The notes: generated from the letters alone by a model not told the origin. Positions 7,773-19,176 are shown, counted from the stretch's first letter. The stretch is DNA of 64,000 bases from Stutzerimonas urumqiensis (GCF_003640395.1 NZ_RBZQ01000008.1:124001-188000), one strand, 5' to 3'. Program-made: numbers and translations.

Positions 7773-10664
7773 TCAGCCCTCGGGGCGCAGTCCCTTGCGC
7801 TCGAGCAGCGCCTGCACCTGGCTGCGCAGCGCCTTGAGATCGACCGGCTTGCCGATCGCCGCGTCGCAGCCGAGCGCGTGCAGGGCTTCGAGCTCGGCGC
7901 CGGTGGCGGCGCTGAGCATGATCACCGGCACATCGCGGGTGCGCGGGTCGGCGCGCAGGCAGCGCAGCAGCTCGTCGCCGTTCATGCCGGGCAGGTTGAG
8001 GTCGAGCAGCACCAGGTCCGGCGGCTCGGCGAGGATGCTGGTCAGCGCCTCGCGGCCATCGCCGCTCAGGCTTACGGTCGCAAGATCGGCCAGCGCCTTG
8101 CGGATCAGGAACTGGCTGGTCGGGTTGTCTTCGACGTAGCGGATGTGCGGCAACGCGCGAGCTTCGCCACCGGGCTGGCCCGGCAGCGACGGCGCGGCGG
8201 CCGGCAACAGGCGCATCTCGATCCAGAAGCAGCTGCCGGCGCCGAGGGTGCTGGTCAGGCCGATCTCGGCATCCATCAGGTTCGCGTATTCGCGACACAG
8301 CGACAGGCCGATGCCGGTGCCCTGGATGCTGGTGTTCTCCTGGCCGAGCCGCTGGAACGGCTCGAACAGTTTGTCCTGCAGGGCCGGGCTGATGCCGAAC
8401 CCGGTGTCCTCGACTTGCAATCGGATGCGCTCGCCGATGCGCGCGTAGGCGAGCTTCACGCGGCCATGCGGCCGGTTGTACTTGATGGCGTTCGACAGCA
8501 GATTCAGCAGCACCTGGCGCAGCCGGCGCGCGTCGGCACGCACGCGCAGCTTGGCGGGCGGCAGGTCGAGGTCGAACACCAGCCCCTGGCGCTCGATTTC
8601 CAGGCGGACCAGCCCGGCGCACTCGCCCATCAGTTCGGCCAGCGACACCGGTTGCAGGTCGAGCCGCGGCCGTTCGGCCTGGATGCTCGACCAGTCGAGG
8701 ATGTCCGTCACCAGCTGGCTGAGGTGGCGGCTGGCGGCGAGGATTTCACGGGCGTAATCGGTGCTCGTGTCGTCGCGCCTGCCTTCGAGTTGCATCAGCT
8801 GGGCGAAGCCCTGGATGGCGTTGAGCGGGGTGCGCAGCTCGTGGCTCATGCTGGAGATGAAGCGGCTCTTGGCCTGGCTCGCGGCCTGCGCGGTTTCGCT
8901 CGCCTGGCGCAGTTCGGCCTCGACGAGCTTGAGCGCGTCGATGTCGATGTGGGTGCCGGCCAGCAGCGTCGGCTGGCCATCGGCGTCGCGCTCGACCACG
9001 CGGCCGCGGCTGAGCAGCCAGACGTAGCGGCCCTGCTGGTCGGCGAAGCGGTACTCGGCCTCGTAGCGGTCGTCCAGCCCCTGCTCGACGCGCTGCATCG
9101 CCTGGCGCACGCGCGGCAGATCCTGCGGATGGATGCGCTGCATGAAGAATTCCTGGCTGAGCGAGGCCGACGGCAGGCCGAAGCGGCTGCCGATCCGCCC
9201 GCTCAGCGTCACGCGGGACGAGACCAGGTTCAGTTCCCACAGGCTTTCGGTGGCGCATTCGAGCACGAGTTCGAGGTTGCGCTGGACGGTGCGGCGCCGC
9301 GCCTCGCTCTGCTCGAGCTGCAGGCCGACCGCGCCGGCATGGGCAGCCATCTGGTCGAGCTCGCGGATCTGCGCCACCGGTCGTGCCGGTCGCCAGTTGC
9401 CCTGGCCGATCTGCGCGATCATGTTCGAAATGCCGGCGATCGGCTCCAGCAGCCGCTGGCTCAGGCCCCGCGCCCGCAACCAGAGGAAGCAGAAGTACAG
9501 CAGGTAGAACACCGCCAGACCGGCGATCAGCAGGTAGCCGATGGTGCGGTAGCGCGATGCCAGCAGGTGGGTGTCGTGGAAGATGTCGGCCTCATCGACG
9601 ACCGCCAGCAGGTGCCAGCCGGTCTGCGCGATGGTGCTCCAGGCAACCAGGTAGGTGCGGCCGTCGAGCGCCAGCGACCGCACGCCCTCCGGCTGGTTGG
9701 CGATCGCCTGGGCCAGCGCGCGGGTCGGTTCGCGCTTGGCCAGGTTGAAATCCTCGGGCTTGAAGATTTCCCGGCGGATGGCTTCGTTGTAGGAATGAGC
9801 CGTCAGTTCGTTGAGGCCGAAGTCTTCTTCGCCCTCGGCGGGCAGGGCCATGATGTTCAGGTCGTCGCTGACCAGTACGGCGTAGCCGTTCCACGGCACC
9901 CGCAGCTGATCGATCTGGGTGAGGATGCCGCCGACGGTGATATCGATGCCTGACACGCCTTCGAGGAAATCGCCGCGGTAGACGGGGGTGATCGCCGACA
10001 TCATCCAGCCGTGGCCGGCCGGGTCGAGGTAGACGTCCGTCCACACCACCTCGCGGTCCGGGTTGTGCTTGCCGTCGGCGAGGTAATAGAAGTTGTACCC
10101 GGGGATGACCATGTCGTGCGGGTACTGGCTGGGCGTCAGGAACCAGGGGTAGATGTGGTTGTAGCTGTCCCAGCTGTTGAAGTAGAGGCTGGCGACCAGT
10201 GGGTTCTGCTTCTTGATCTGCTCCATCAGCGGATCGAGCGTCGACAGGCGCGCAACCTTGTCGAGGTCCTGTTCCGCAACGGGCGTGCTGCTGGCGTAGA
10301 AGGAGGCGGCGCCGCCATCGTCGGCCGGCGAGAAGCGCACGCCGTCGAGGCTGAGCGCGAGCGCGGGCGGGTCGGGCGCTTCCGGCGCGAGCAGGGCCTG
10401 GCGGGTCATGTTGCCGAAGAGGGCGGTCAGCTGCGTGACGTACGTCAGCTGGCCATCGACCACCCGGCTTTCCAGCTCGACGGCCGAGCGTAGGCTGGAG
10501 AGCGCCGACTCGCGCAGGTGTTCGATCTGCGCGTCGCGAATGGCGTTGTTACTCAGCAGGTACACGGCGATGAGCCCGGTCTCGACCAGGATCAGCGGGA
10601 TCAGCGCACTTCTTACGAAGGCTCGCCAGATCCACTGGCGTACACCGACGAGACCTGCAGGCAC
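7773..10664 (-). CDS. Hybrid sensor histidine kinase with dCache-like sensor, PAS and receiver domains
   Basis: 963 aa from the chosen start. Order: N-terminal membrane helix (~20-38), large periplasmic dCache-like domain (~60-360), second helix (~375-396), HAMP-like linker, PAS fold with PAC (~465-580), HisKA with H-box [12 protein letters not shown] (His608), HATPase with [17 protein letters not shown] and GTGIGLS, then a C-terminal receiver with phospho-acceptor Asp888 in [13 protein letters not shown] and Lys939. A GTG at 10670 directly abuts the AGAGG ribosome binding site. The GTG at 10664 has 7-base spacing and is preferred. No partner regulator is adjacent, so ligand and output are unknown. 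Confidence 0.9.
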   Translation of the reverse strand: MPAGLVGVRQWIWRAFVRSALIPLILVETGLIAVYLLSNNAIRDAQIEHLRESALSSLRSAVELESRVVDGQLTYVTQLTALFGNMTRQALLAPEAPDPPALALSLDGVRFSPADDGGAASFYASSTPVAEQDLDKVARLSTLDPLMEQIKKQNPLVASLYFNSWDSYNHIYPWFLTPSQYPHDMVIPGYNFYYLADGKHNPDREVVWTDVYLDPAGHGWMMSAITPVYRGDFLEGVSGIDITVGGILTQIDQLRVPWNGYAVLVSDDLNIMALPAEGEEDFGLNELTAHSYNEAIRREIFKPEDFNLAKREPTRALAQAIANQPEGVRSLALDGRTYLVAWSTIAQTGWHLLAVVDEADIFHDTHLLASRYRTIGYLLIAGLAVFYLLYFCFLWLRARGLSQRLLEPIAGISNMIAQIGQGNWRPARPVAQIRELDQMAAHAGAVGLQLEQSEARRRTVQRNLELVLECATESLWELNLVSSRVTLSGRIGSRFGLPSASLSQEFFMQRIHPQDLPRVRQAMQRVEQGLDDRYEAEYRFADQQGRYVWLLSRGRVVERDADGQPTLLAGTHIDIDALKLVEAELRQASETAQAASQAKSRFISSMSHELRTPLNAIQGFAQLMQLEGRRDDTSTDYAREILAASRHLSQLVTDILDWSSIQAERPRLDLQPVSLAELMGECAGLVRLEIERQGLVFDLDLPPAKLRVRADARRLRQVLLNLLSNAIKYNRPHGRVKLAYARIGERIRLQVEDTGFGISPALQDKLFEPFQRLGQENTSIQGTGIGLSLCREYANLMDAEIGLTSTLGAGSCFWIEMRLLPAAAPSLPGQPGGEARALPHIRYVEDNPTSQFLIRKALADLATVSLSGDGREALTSILAEPPDLVLLDLNLPGMNGDELLRCLRADPRTRDVPVIMLSAATGAELEALHALGCDAAIGKPVDLKALRSQVQALLERKGLRPEG

Positions 10665-10728
10665 AAGCACACCTCTACGTGGGAGCGCGCGATGATAGCA
10701 GCGGTGCCGAAGCGGCTCGATAGCCGAT

Positions 10729-11664
10729 TCACAGTTCGGCCGATCGAGGCGGCCATCCGTCGCCTTGACCGGCCCCTTTCTCCAGCCGACGCCAGAGCAG
10801 CCGCACTGTGGCCTTGCGGGTCAGGGTGCAGCGGTACAGGCGGATGTCGAGCGGCACCTGCCACTGCTCGCCGCCGCAGATCGCCAGCTCGCCGCGTTGC
10901 AGTTCCGGCTCGACCGACAGCCGCGGCACCCAGGCGATGCCCAGGCCCTGGAGCGCCATCGTCTTGAGGCTGTCGGCCATCGCCGTCTCGTAGACGGTGG
11001 TCGAGCGCAGCGCGCGCTGGCGCAGCAGCAGGTTGACCGAGCGACCGAGGAAGGCACCGGCGGTGTAGGCCAGCAGCGGCACGGTCTCGCCGCTGTCGAT
11101 GTCGTAGCGCGGCGCGCCATCGGCATCCGCCGCGCACACCGGCAGCATCTGCGTGCCGGCCAGGTGCAGGGACGGAAACAGCTCCGGGTCCAGCTGCAGC
11201 GCGGCGTCCGGGTCGTAATAGGCCAGGATCAGGTCGCAGGAGCCGTCCCGCAGGGCATGGACGGCCTCGCCGACATTGGTCGCCACCAGTCGCGCGGCGA
11301 TGTTGAGCCCTTCGTTGCGCAGCCGCGAGATCCATGCCGGGAAGAAGCCCAGCGCCAGCGAATGCGCCGCGGCGATCTGCAACACCTCGCCCTGCTGGCC
11401 TTCGAGGTGATGCAGATGGCGCACCACCTCGCCGAGCTGCTCGACCAGGCTGCGCGCCGTGACCAGGAACAGCTGCCCCGATTCGGTCAGCTCGACCGGC
11501 GTACGGGTGCGGTTGACCAGCGTCAGGCCGAGGCTGTCTTCGAGCGCGCGAATGCGGCGGCTGAACGCCGGCTGGGTGACGAAGCGCCGCGCCGCCGCCT
11601 GGGAAAAGCTGCGGGTGGCGGCCAGGGCGATGAAGTCGTCCAGCCATTTGGTTTCCAGGTTCAT
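10729..11664 (-). CDS. LysR-family regulator, HypT-like
   Basis: 311 aa. The N-terminal winged helix reads NLETKWLDDFIALAATRSFSQAA, followed by QPAFSRRIRALEDSLG. These and the IAAAHSLALG segment closely resemble E. coli HypT/YjiE, a hypochlorite-responsive activator (recalled similarity). An ATG lies upstream at 11679, but its codons contain the GGAGG that sits 8 bases before the ATG at 11664, so the shorter form is chosen. It is divergent from aspA with a perfect palindrome between them, so aspA regulation is plausible but unproven. Confidence 0.85.
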   Translation of the reverse strand: MNLETKWLDDFIALAATRSFSQAAARRFVTQPAFSRRIRALEDSLGLTLVNRTRTPVELTESGQLFLVTARSLVEQLGEVVRHLHHLEGQQGEVLQIAAAHSLALGFFPAWISRLRNEGLNIAARLVATNVGEAVHALRDGSCDLILAYYDPDAALQLDPELFPSLHLAGTQMLPVCAADADGAPRYDIDSGETVPLLAYTAGAFLGRSVNLLLRQRALRSTTVYETAMADSLKTMALQGLGIAWVPRLSVEPELQRGELAICGGEQWQVPLDIRLYRCTLTRKATVRLLWRRLEKGAGQGDGWPPRSAEL

Positions 11665-11713
11665 GAGAGGCGCCTCCATACGTCCATCGGGCTTGGCAAG
11701 TCACGGGCGCATT

Positions 11714-11750
11714 ATGCCGAATGTGCATGACTCAATGCCGAACGGCATTG
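11714..11750. promoter_or_regulatory. Palindromic operator candidate between the LysR gene and aspA
   Basis: CAATGCCG-AA-CGGCATTG (11733-11750) is a perfect 18-bp palindrome. The octamer ATGCCGAA occurs within it (11735-11742) and again at 11714-11721, 21 bp apart, about two helical turns. This layout suits a LysR tetramer binding two sites in the divergent promoter region. Confidence 0.55.
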
Positions 11751-11826
11751 GCCGTCGGTGAGCTGTGAGCCTTACGCTACAGGCATTGCAGTAGATTCTG
11801 CAGCCTCTGGTACAGAAGTCTCCGTT

Positions 11827-13251
<1,425 letters not shown>

Positions 13252-13271
13252 CCGGACTGAGCGGCAGCGCA

Positions 13272-13302
13272 CACCCCGCCGGCCCAAGGGCCGCGCGGGG
13301 TG
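13272..13302 (+). terminator. Terminator-like hairpin after aspA
   Basis: CACCCCGC (13272-13279) pairs with GCGGGGTG (13295-13302), with an inner stem GGCCC/GGGCC (13281-13292) and an AA tip. It is a very stable hairpin 21 bp after the aspA stop, with no T-tract. Confidence 0.55.
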
Positions 13303-13426
13303 GCGGTGCGGGGAGGCGTCACTATAATCCCGACTGCCTTCCGCCCGCCGACCGGCGCGCGGGACGGTTCGTCGCTTTCCGGCCCATGCCGTCGAGATCG
13401 CACCGTTCGCACCCAAGGAGGGAGCC

Positions 13427-14233
13427 ATGCAGCTGCCAACAATAAAAACGCTGTTTCTCGCATCACTCGTCTTCACCGCACCGGCCCATGCCGAGTTGCC
13501 ACCGGACTACAAGGTCGTCCTGCTCACCAGCAATTTCCCACCGTTCAACCTGTCCACCGACGGCAAGAACTTCGCCCGCGACGAGGCCATCCAGGGCATC
13601 GGCGTCGATACCGTGCGCGAAGCCTTCAAGCGCGCCGGCATCGCCTACAGCATGACCCTGCGCTTCCCGTGGGAACGCCTGTACCAGCAGGCCCTGCTGC
13701 AACCCGATCACGGCCTGTTCTCGACCACCATCACCGACGCGCGGCGCGACAAGTTCAAGTGGGTCGGGCCGATCGCCCATTACGACAGCGTGCTGCTGGC
13801 CGCCCCCGGTTCCGGCATCGCGCTGGACAGTCTCGATCAGGCGCGCCAGTACCGCATCGGCGGCTACAAGGACGGCGGTACCAGCGAATACCTGGAAGCC
13901 CAGGGCATCGCCCACCTCGATGCGCTGCACGACGAAGCCAACCTGCGCAAGCTGCTGAACGGGGATATCGATCTCTGGGCCACGGCCGACGCGACCTGGC
14001 GCCATTACGCCGAGCAGGACGGCGTCGAAGGGCTCAAGCCGGTGCTGCGCTTTCACACCGCGCCGCTGTACCTGGCGCTCAACAAGGCGACGCCGGACGA
14101 AGTGGTCGAGCGGCTCCAGGCGGCGATGGACCAGATCATCGACGAGGGCTACGCCGGCTGCGCCAAGACGCCGGACCTGTGCTACCTGATCCGCGACCGC
14201 AAGGCCTTGGCTGCCAGTCAGCCGCTGAACTGA
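13427..14233 (+). CDS. Periplasmic solute-binding protein, ABC transporter family 3
   Basis: 268 aa. A Sec signal peptide (residues 1-22, ending AHA) is followed by a family 3 amino-acid-type binding fold: VVLLTSNFPPFN, GIGVDTVREAFKRAGI, FSTTITDARRDKFKWVGPI and IGGYKDGGTSEYLEA. GGAGGGA precedes the ATG. No permease or ATPase gene is adjacent, so it either serves a transporter encoded elsewhere or has another role. These stand-alone proteins are common in Pseudomonas and their ligands are mostly unknown. Downstream lies a convergent low-GC gene. Confidence 0.8.
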   Translation: MQLPTIKTLFLASLVFTAPAHAELPPDYKVVLLTSNFPPFNLSTDGKNFARDEAIQGIGVDTVREAFKRAGIAYSMTLRFPWERLYQQALLQPDHGLFSTTITDARRDKFKWVGPIAHYDSVLLAAPGSGIALDSLDQARQYRIGGYKDGGTSEYLEAQGIAHLDALHDEANLRKLLNGDIDLWATADATWRHYAEQDGVEGLKPVLRFHTAPLYLALNKATPDEVVERLQAAMDQIIDEGYAGCAKTPDLCYLIRDRKALAASQPLN

Positions 14234-14258
14234 GTGACACGCTCACAGGCCTGCTGCA

Positions 14259-15449
14259 CTAATCGGGCAGAGGGCCTGCGCGGCGGTTGAGCCAGGCGAC
14301 GAAAAGGGCTGTAGCAAGGAGTGTGAAAAACACGATTGCCGCACCGAATGCGGATCCGGCGTGATGAGATTTCGACGTACCGACGTAGTGGATGCTCCGC
14401 CAGTATCCGAGCAGTTCATCCGGGCGGTCAGGCACCACCGTGCGCTGCTCCGCTCGCGCTCGCGCCATCTCGAGCTTGGCAGAGAGTTCATCCACCGGCG
14501 GACGGCGTTTTGGTTCTCGTGATAAAGCCTGGATTTCCCTGTCGCAGAGCCATCTAACCATCGTCATCCGGTAGCGAGGATCTTGGCGATAGCCGCAGTT
14601 GGCAGGTGCTTCGCGAATCGACCGAATCTGGAACACCTGCCGGCGCACATGGCCAACCTCGATCCAGGCGAGTGGCTCTATCGTTTTCGGTGCCAAGGGC
14701 GCCGCCAACAACCAGGCCCCGCCGGTGGTATCGAGCAGGTAGTTGCTCAGGTCGCACTGTCGGACGGCTGGCCATCTCCGTTCGCAGCGCAGGGCGCTGA
14801 CCGATGCGGCGTACTGCACCTGCTCCTTCCACAGTCCTGCTTGGGTCGGAATCGACGCAGCGTCGTCGTCTAGCAATAGACACCAAATCACTGAGGTCAA
14901 GCCGATCGCAAGCGTCGCTGGCAGCAGTAATGGGTGCCTTCGCTTCTCTGAGCGATAGAGATAGACGGCCGCCAGCAGGCACAGGAGATCGAATACCAGC
15001 CAACCGCCATGTTCAGCCAACCGACCGTCGCTCCAGCGCTCCAGTGCGATCTCATCAACCACAACCTTCTGATTGTCGGCGGCCGACTCCGCCTGTGATG
15101 CATCCAAGCGGGCGATAGTAAAGACCTGGCCGTCGTACACGCCGATACGTACCCGATCGCCTGGCCTGATACTCCCTACATTGGCCCCGCCTATCTCGAC
15201 CGTCGCGGGCACATAGACCGGCCAGCTCCGACCATTTGATGCGGTCAGCTTAATCTGCCATCGGCAGCGCTTGTATCTCCCTGCGCTTGGGCATTCCTCA
15301 AAGGGTTCAAGCGCTTGGAGTGCAATGTCGTGATAGCGGAGTTCACGAGGCAAGGGTACGTGATCTGTTACCTCGTCCAGGCGAGCCACAAGGTCGATGA
15401 AACTCATTGCACCGATAAAGACAGCCAGACCCAGAATTACCGCTCGCAT
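14259..15449 (-). CDS. Hypothetical membrane protein of low GC content
   Basis: 396 aa; family not recognised. Four likely membrane segments: residues ~4-20 (VILGLAVFIGAMSFIDL), ~150-163 (WLVFDLLCLLAAVY), ~175-192 (LLPATLAIGLTSVIWCLL) and a C-terminal helix ~364-384 followed by NRRAGPLPD. Between the first two lies a soluble region with a possible small beta-barrel (NVGSIRPGDRVRIGVYDGQVFTIARL). AAGGA six bases before ATG 15449 fixes the start. Three hand-counted 60-base stretches gave 60, 57 and 50% GC, against 68% in the neighbouring binding-protein gene, suggesting recent acquisition. No function is assigned. Confidence 0.65.
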   Translation of the reverse strand: MRAVILGLAVFIGAMSFIDLVARLDEVTDHVPLPRELRYHDIALQALEPFEECPSAGRYKRCRWQIKLTASNGRSWPVYVPATVEIGGANVGSIRPGDRVRIGVYDGQVFTIARLDASQAESAADNQKVVVDEIALERWSDGRLAEHGGWLVFDLLCLLAAVYLYRSEKRRHPLLLPATLAIGLTSVIWCLLLDDDAASIPTQAGLWKEQVQYAASVSALRCERRWPAVRQCDLSNYLLDTTGGAWLLAAPLAPKTIEPLAWIEVGHVRRQVFQIRSIREAPANCGYRQDPRYRMTMVRWLCDREIQALSREPKRRPPVDELSAKLEMARARAEQRTVVPDRPDELLGYWRSIHYVGTSKSHHAGSAFGAAIVFFTLLATALFVAWLNRRAGPLPD

Positions 15450-15539
15450 GTCACGTCCTTTCCATACGGGATTGGAGTGTCGGGCTGACAAGGCTTGAGG
15501 TCTGTGTGGTTGGTCTCACGCGGGCGCTTCATGCGCCCG

Positions 15540-16361
15540 TCAATCGACCGCGAACAGCCCGTCCCGCACCGTCGGCTGGCACAGCCGCTCGCGGATGTCC
15601 GGGTCGATGCGTGGGTCGTCGGGGCTGTAGAGCATCACCTGGCGGTAGGCAGCGATCCGGTTGATTTCCCGGCCCAGGTATTCCCAGACCACGCGGGTGC
15701 ATGCCGGCGTGCGGCGGTCGCCGCTGGAGACGCCCGTCTTGAGGCCGTTGAGGCGGGTAATGCGGCTCTTGAAGCTGGGGATGAGGATGGTCTGGCTCAT
15801 CTCGTTGAGCGTCAGCGATTCGTAATCGACCAGGAATAGCCTGTCCTGCAGGCAGAAGGCCGCGCCCAGGTAGCGACAGCGTACCCAGTCCTCGGCTTCG
15901 CCCACGCCGGGGCTGGAGCGCTCCTGGCGCTCCTGGCGCTCGAACAGGTAGTCGCCGCCCGGCTCCTCGCGCAGGTGGACGAGCGACACCAGGACGCTGC
16001 CGGGCACCGACATGCAGTTGGCGTATTCGAAGTAGTAGCCGCAGTAGCGCGACAGGCTGCTGGCGTGCTCGCGCAGCGGCTGGAGCAGCGCGGCGAGCGG
16101 ATCGGCCGGGGCGTGCCGGGCGTCCTCGCTCGGGCGGGCGCCGATCAGGCGCGCGAACTGCTCGGACGGCAGCCCCAGTTCGTAGCTTTCCACCCCGAAG
16201 AAATCGCCGATGCGCTTGAGGTTGTAGGGCGTCGGCCGGCTCTGGCCGTTGAGGTACTTGTTGAATTGCGCCCGGTTGATCGACAGCTTGCGGCACACCT
16301 CGGCGATCGAGCGGTAGTGGCTGCACAGCAGCTTGAGGTTATCGGCGAGGTGGACGGACAT
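15540..16361 (-). CDS. XRE-family helix-turn-helix transcriptional regulator
   Basis: 273 aa. The N-terminal ~60 residues form a Cro/CI-type HTH: SIAEVCRKLSINRAQFNKYLNG and PTPYNLKRIGDFFGV. The remaining ~200 residues form an uncharacterised C-terminal domain that may sense a ligand (contains SRYCGYYFEYAN and LVDYESLTLNEMSQ). It is divergent from the alanine/glycine symporter gene, with a 179-bp gap, so control of that transporter is a reasonable inference. No operator could be picked out by eye. Confidence 0.8.
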   Translation of the reverse strand: MSVHLADNLKLLCSHYRSIAEVCRKLSINRAQFNKYLNGQSRPTPYNLKRIGDFFGVESYELGLPSEQFARLIGARPSEDARHAPADPLAALLQPLREHASSLSRYCGYYFEYANCMSVPGSVLVSLVHLREEPGGDYLFERQERQERSSPGVGEAEDWVRCRYLGAAFCLQDRLFLVDYESLTLNEMSQTILIPSFKSRITRLNGLKTGVSSGDRRTPACTRVVWEYLGREINRIAAYRQVMLYSPDDPRIDPDIRERLCQPTVRDGLFAVD

Positions 16362-16540
16362 GGCGGGTTCCGGCTGATGCGACCGGCGCGACTATAGCAT
16401 CAGGTCGCGCCAGTTCGCCGACAGCCGCGAAATTGCCTCGCTGCAACCGATCGACAACCATCGCCGACTTCCCGCCGGGATGGCGGAACCCTGCGCTCCG
16501 CCAGACAACAAAAAGTCACTGACAAAAAGGTGAATCCATC

Positions 16541-17977
16541 ATGCTCGACCTTCTCAACGACCTCATCTGGAGCAAGCTGCTGATCGTGATGCTGGTCGGC
16601 CTGGGTCTGTATTTCACGATCCGGTCCGGCTTCGTTCAGTTTCGCTACTTCGGCAGCATGTTTCGCATCTTCGGCGAAGCCTTCGAACGCAAACCGGGGC
16701 AACTGAGCTCCTTCCAGGCGCTGATGCTCAGCGTCGCCGGCCGCGTCGGTGCCGGCAACATCGCCGGCGTCGCGGTCGCCATCATGCTCGGCGGGCCGGG
16801 CGCGGTGTTCTGGATGTGGGTGGTGGCGCTGGTCGGCATGGCCACCAGCTACTTCGAATGCTCGCTGGCACAGCTGTACAAGCGCCGCGAAGCGGACGGC
16901 ACCTTCCGCGGCGGCCCGGCGTTCTACATCCAGCACGGCCTGGGCCAGCGCTGGATGGCGGTGTTGTTCTCGATACTGCTGCTGGTGACCTTCGGCTTCG
17001 GCTTCAACGCGCTGCAGTCCTTCACCGTGGCCAGCTCGCTGTACGACACCTTCGGCCTGCCGACCTACGTCAGCGGCATCGTGCTGGCGATCGTCATGGC
17101 GATCATCATCTTCGGCGGCATCCGCCGGATCGCCAGCATCGCCGACATCCTGGTCCCGATCATGGCGTTCATCTACATCGGCATGGCGCTCACCGTGATC
17201 GGCATGAACATCGGCGAGGTGCCGGAAACGCTCGGCCTGATCGTGCGTAGCGCCTTCGGCCTCGAGCCCGCGTTCGCCGGTGGCATCGGCGCGGCGATCA
17301 TCATGGGCGTCAAGCGTGGCCTGTTCTCCAACGAGGCGGGCCTGGGCAGCGCGCCGAACGTGGCAGCGGTCGCCGAGGTGGCGCACCCGTCGGCGCAGGG
17401 CATCGTGCAATCGCTCAGCGTGTTCATCGACACCCTGCTGGTGTGCACCAGCACGGCGCTGATCATCCTGCTCTCCGGCGCCTACACCCCCGGCATCGAG
17501 GAAGTCGCCGGCGTCGTGCTGACCCAGAGTGCGCTGGCGGCGGTGGTCGGCGAGTGGGGACGGGTGTTCATCAGCATCGCGCTGTTGCTGTTCGTCTTCA
17601 CCACGCTGATCTACAACTACTACCTGGGCGAGAACGCACTGGGCTTCTTCACCAGCAAGCGCCCCGTGATCCAGGGCTATCGCGCGCTGGTCATCGCGCT
17701 CGTGCTGTGGGGATCGCTGCAGGACCTGGGCACGGTGTTCGCCTTCGCCGATGTCACCATGGGCCTGCTGGCGATCGTCAACCTGATCGCCCTCGCGCTC
17801 CTGTTCAAGACCGGCCTGCGCCTGATGCGCGACTACGACGGCCAGGTGCGCGCCGGTGCCACCCAGCCGGTGCTGGATCCGAAGGTCTACGCCGACCTGG
17901 ACATCGATCGCAGCGCCTGGCCGGACGTGCCCTCCATCGTGCAGCCGCCGGCCGGCACCGCCGCACCGACGCGCTGA
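16541..17977 (+). CDS. Alanine/glycine:cation symporter (AGCS family)
   Basis: 478 aa inner-membrane protein with about ten or more hydrophobic helices. AGCS markers include FTIRSGFVQFRYFG near the N-terminus, SVAGRVGAGNIAGVAVAI (substrate/Na+ site, residues ~66-83), the GGPGAVFWMW helix, and GVKRGLFSNEAGLGSAPN. Members import alanine, glycine or related amino acids with Na+. AAAGGTG lies 5-8 bases before ATG 16541. The ansA-like gene follows 86 bp downstream on the same strand and may be cotranscribed. Confidence 0.93.
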   Translation: MLDLLNDLIWSKLLIVMLVGLGLYFTIRSGFVQFRYFGSMFRIFGEAFERKPGQLSSFQALMLSVAGRVGAGNIAGVAVAIMLGGPGAVFWMWVVALVGMATSYFECSLAQLYKRREADGTFRGGPAFYIQHGLGQRWMAVLFSILLLVTFGFGFNALQSFTVASSLYDTFGLPTYVSGIVLAIVMAIIIFGGIRRIASIADILVPIMAFIYIGMALTVIGMNIGEVPETLGLIVRSAFGLEPAFAGGIGAAIIMGVKRGLFSNEAGLGSAPNVAAVAEVAHPSAQGIVQSLSVFIDTLLVCTSTALIILLSGAYTPGIEEVAGVVLTQSALAAVVGEWGRVFISIALLLFVFTTLIYNYYLGENALGFFTSKRPVIQGYRALVIALVLWGSLQDLGTVFAFADVTMGLLAIVNLIALALLFKTGLRLMRDYDGQVRAGATQPVLDPKVYADLDIDRSAWPDVPSIVQPPAGTAAPTR

Positions 17978-18063
17978 TCCCACCGCGCACGGCGACCGTC
18001 AGGGTCGCCGTGCCACTCGGCCCGCCGCGGCGGCCGCTATCGGACTCGCATGAGGATGTCGTC

Positions 18064-19059
18064 GTGAGTTCATCCAACACCCGGCTGCTGGTGCTCTACA
18101 CCGGCGGCACCATCGGCATGCAGCAAGGCCCGAGCGGGCTCTTGCCCGCCTCCGGCTTCGAAGAGCGGCTGCGCACCCGACAGGCGCTGGAAACCGAAGC
18201 GCTGCCGGACTGGCACTTTCGCGAGCTGTCCCCGCCGCTCGACAGCGCCGACATGACCCAGGCCAACTGGCTGGAGATGGCGGCAGCGGTCCGCCGGGGC
18301 GTCGAAGACGGCGGCTGCGACGCGGTCTTGGTGCTCCACGGCACCGATACCCTGGCCTACAGCGCCGCGGCCCTGTCCTTCCTGCTGCTCGGCCTTGGCG
18401 TACCGGTCGTGCTGACCGGGGCGATGCTGCCGGCGGGCGCGGAGGGCAGCGATGCCTGGCCGAACCTGTTCGGCGCCATGCGCGCGGTGCAACGCGGCGT
18501 GCCGACCGGCGTGCACCTGTATTTCAACGGCGCGCTGCTGCATGGCGCCAGGGTGACCAAGCTGCGCAGCGACGCCTTCGATGCCTTCGATTGCCTGCCG
18601 CGCCGGCGGAACGCGGCGCCGGCCGTCCCGCTGCCGGTCGCGCTCGATCACCGCGCCGTGCGCCGCCCCGTTCCGCTGGCCGTCTTGCCGCTGCATCCCG
18701 GCGTGCGCGCCGAAACCCTCGATGCGCTGGTCGACAGCGGTATCCGCGGCTTGCTGCTGGAGTGCTATGGCAGCGGGACCGGTCCCTCGGGCGACGTCCG
18801 CCTGCTCGACGCGCTGCGCCGCGCACATGCGCGGGGTGTGGTGCTGGCGGCGATCAGCCAGTGCCCGGCCGGGCATATCGATTTCGAGGTCTACGCCACC
18901 GGCAGCGCCTTGCGCGACGCCGGCCTGGTCTCCGGCGGCGGCATGACCCGCGAAGCCGCGCTGGGCAAGCTGTTCGCGCTGCTTGGCGCGGGGCTGTCGC
19001 AGGCCGAGGTCGAGCACTGGTTTGTCCGCGATCTGTGCGGGGAAATGGCAGGCCCGTGA
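18064..19059 (+). CDS. ansA: Type I (cytoplasmic) L-asparaginase
   Basis: 331 aa, no signal peptide, so a cytoplasmic enzyme hydrolysing asparagine to aspartate and ammonia. The two threonine motifs are intact: YTGGTIGMQ near residues 14-22 and HGTDTLAYSAAALSF (~98-112). LECYGSGTGP and ISQCPAGHIDFEVY also match the family. The frame is open far upstream into the symporter region. The GTG at 18064 is chosen because GAGGA lies 7-8 bases before it and it gives the family N-terminus. It is the likely second gene of an amino-acid uptake/deamidation unit. Confidence 0.88.
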   Translation: MSSSNTRLLVLYTGGTIGMQQGPSGLLPASGFEERLRTRQALETEALPDWHFRELSPPLDSADMTQANWLEMAAAVRRGVEDGGCDAVLVLHGTDTLAYSAAALSFLLLGLGVPVVLTGAMLPAGAEGSDAWPNLFGAMRAVQRGVPTGVHLYFNGALLHGARVTKLRSDAFDAFDCLPRRRNAAPAVPLPVALDHRAVRRPVPLAVLPLHPGVRAETLDALVDSGIRGLLLECYGSGTGPSGDVRLLDALRRAHARGVVLAAISQCPAGHIDFEVYATGSALRDAGLVSGGGMTREAALGKLFALLGAGLSQAEVEHWFVRDLCGEMAGP

Positions 19060-19176
19060 GTGCGCCAGCGGGACGATGGAGCGGGGCGCTGACACTTCGT
19101 TTCTATCCGGCGCTTCGACGCAGGAGACACGGCGCACTGGTGCCCTGCGGCGCTTGCCGTCCGCCCGGCGCAATTT

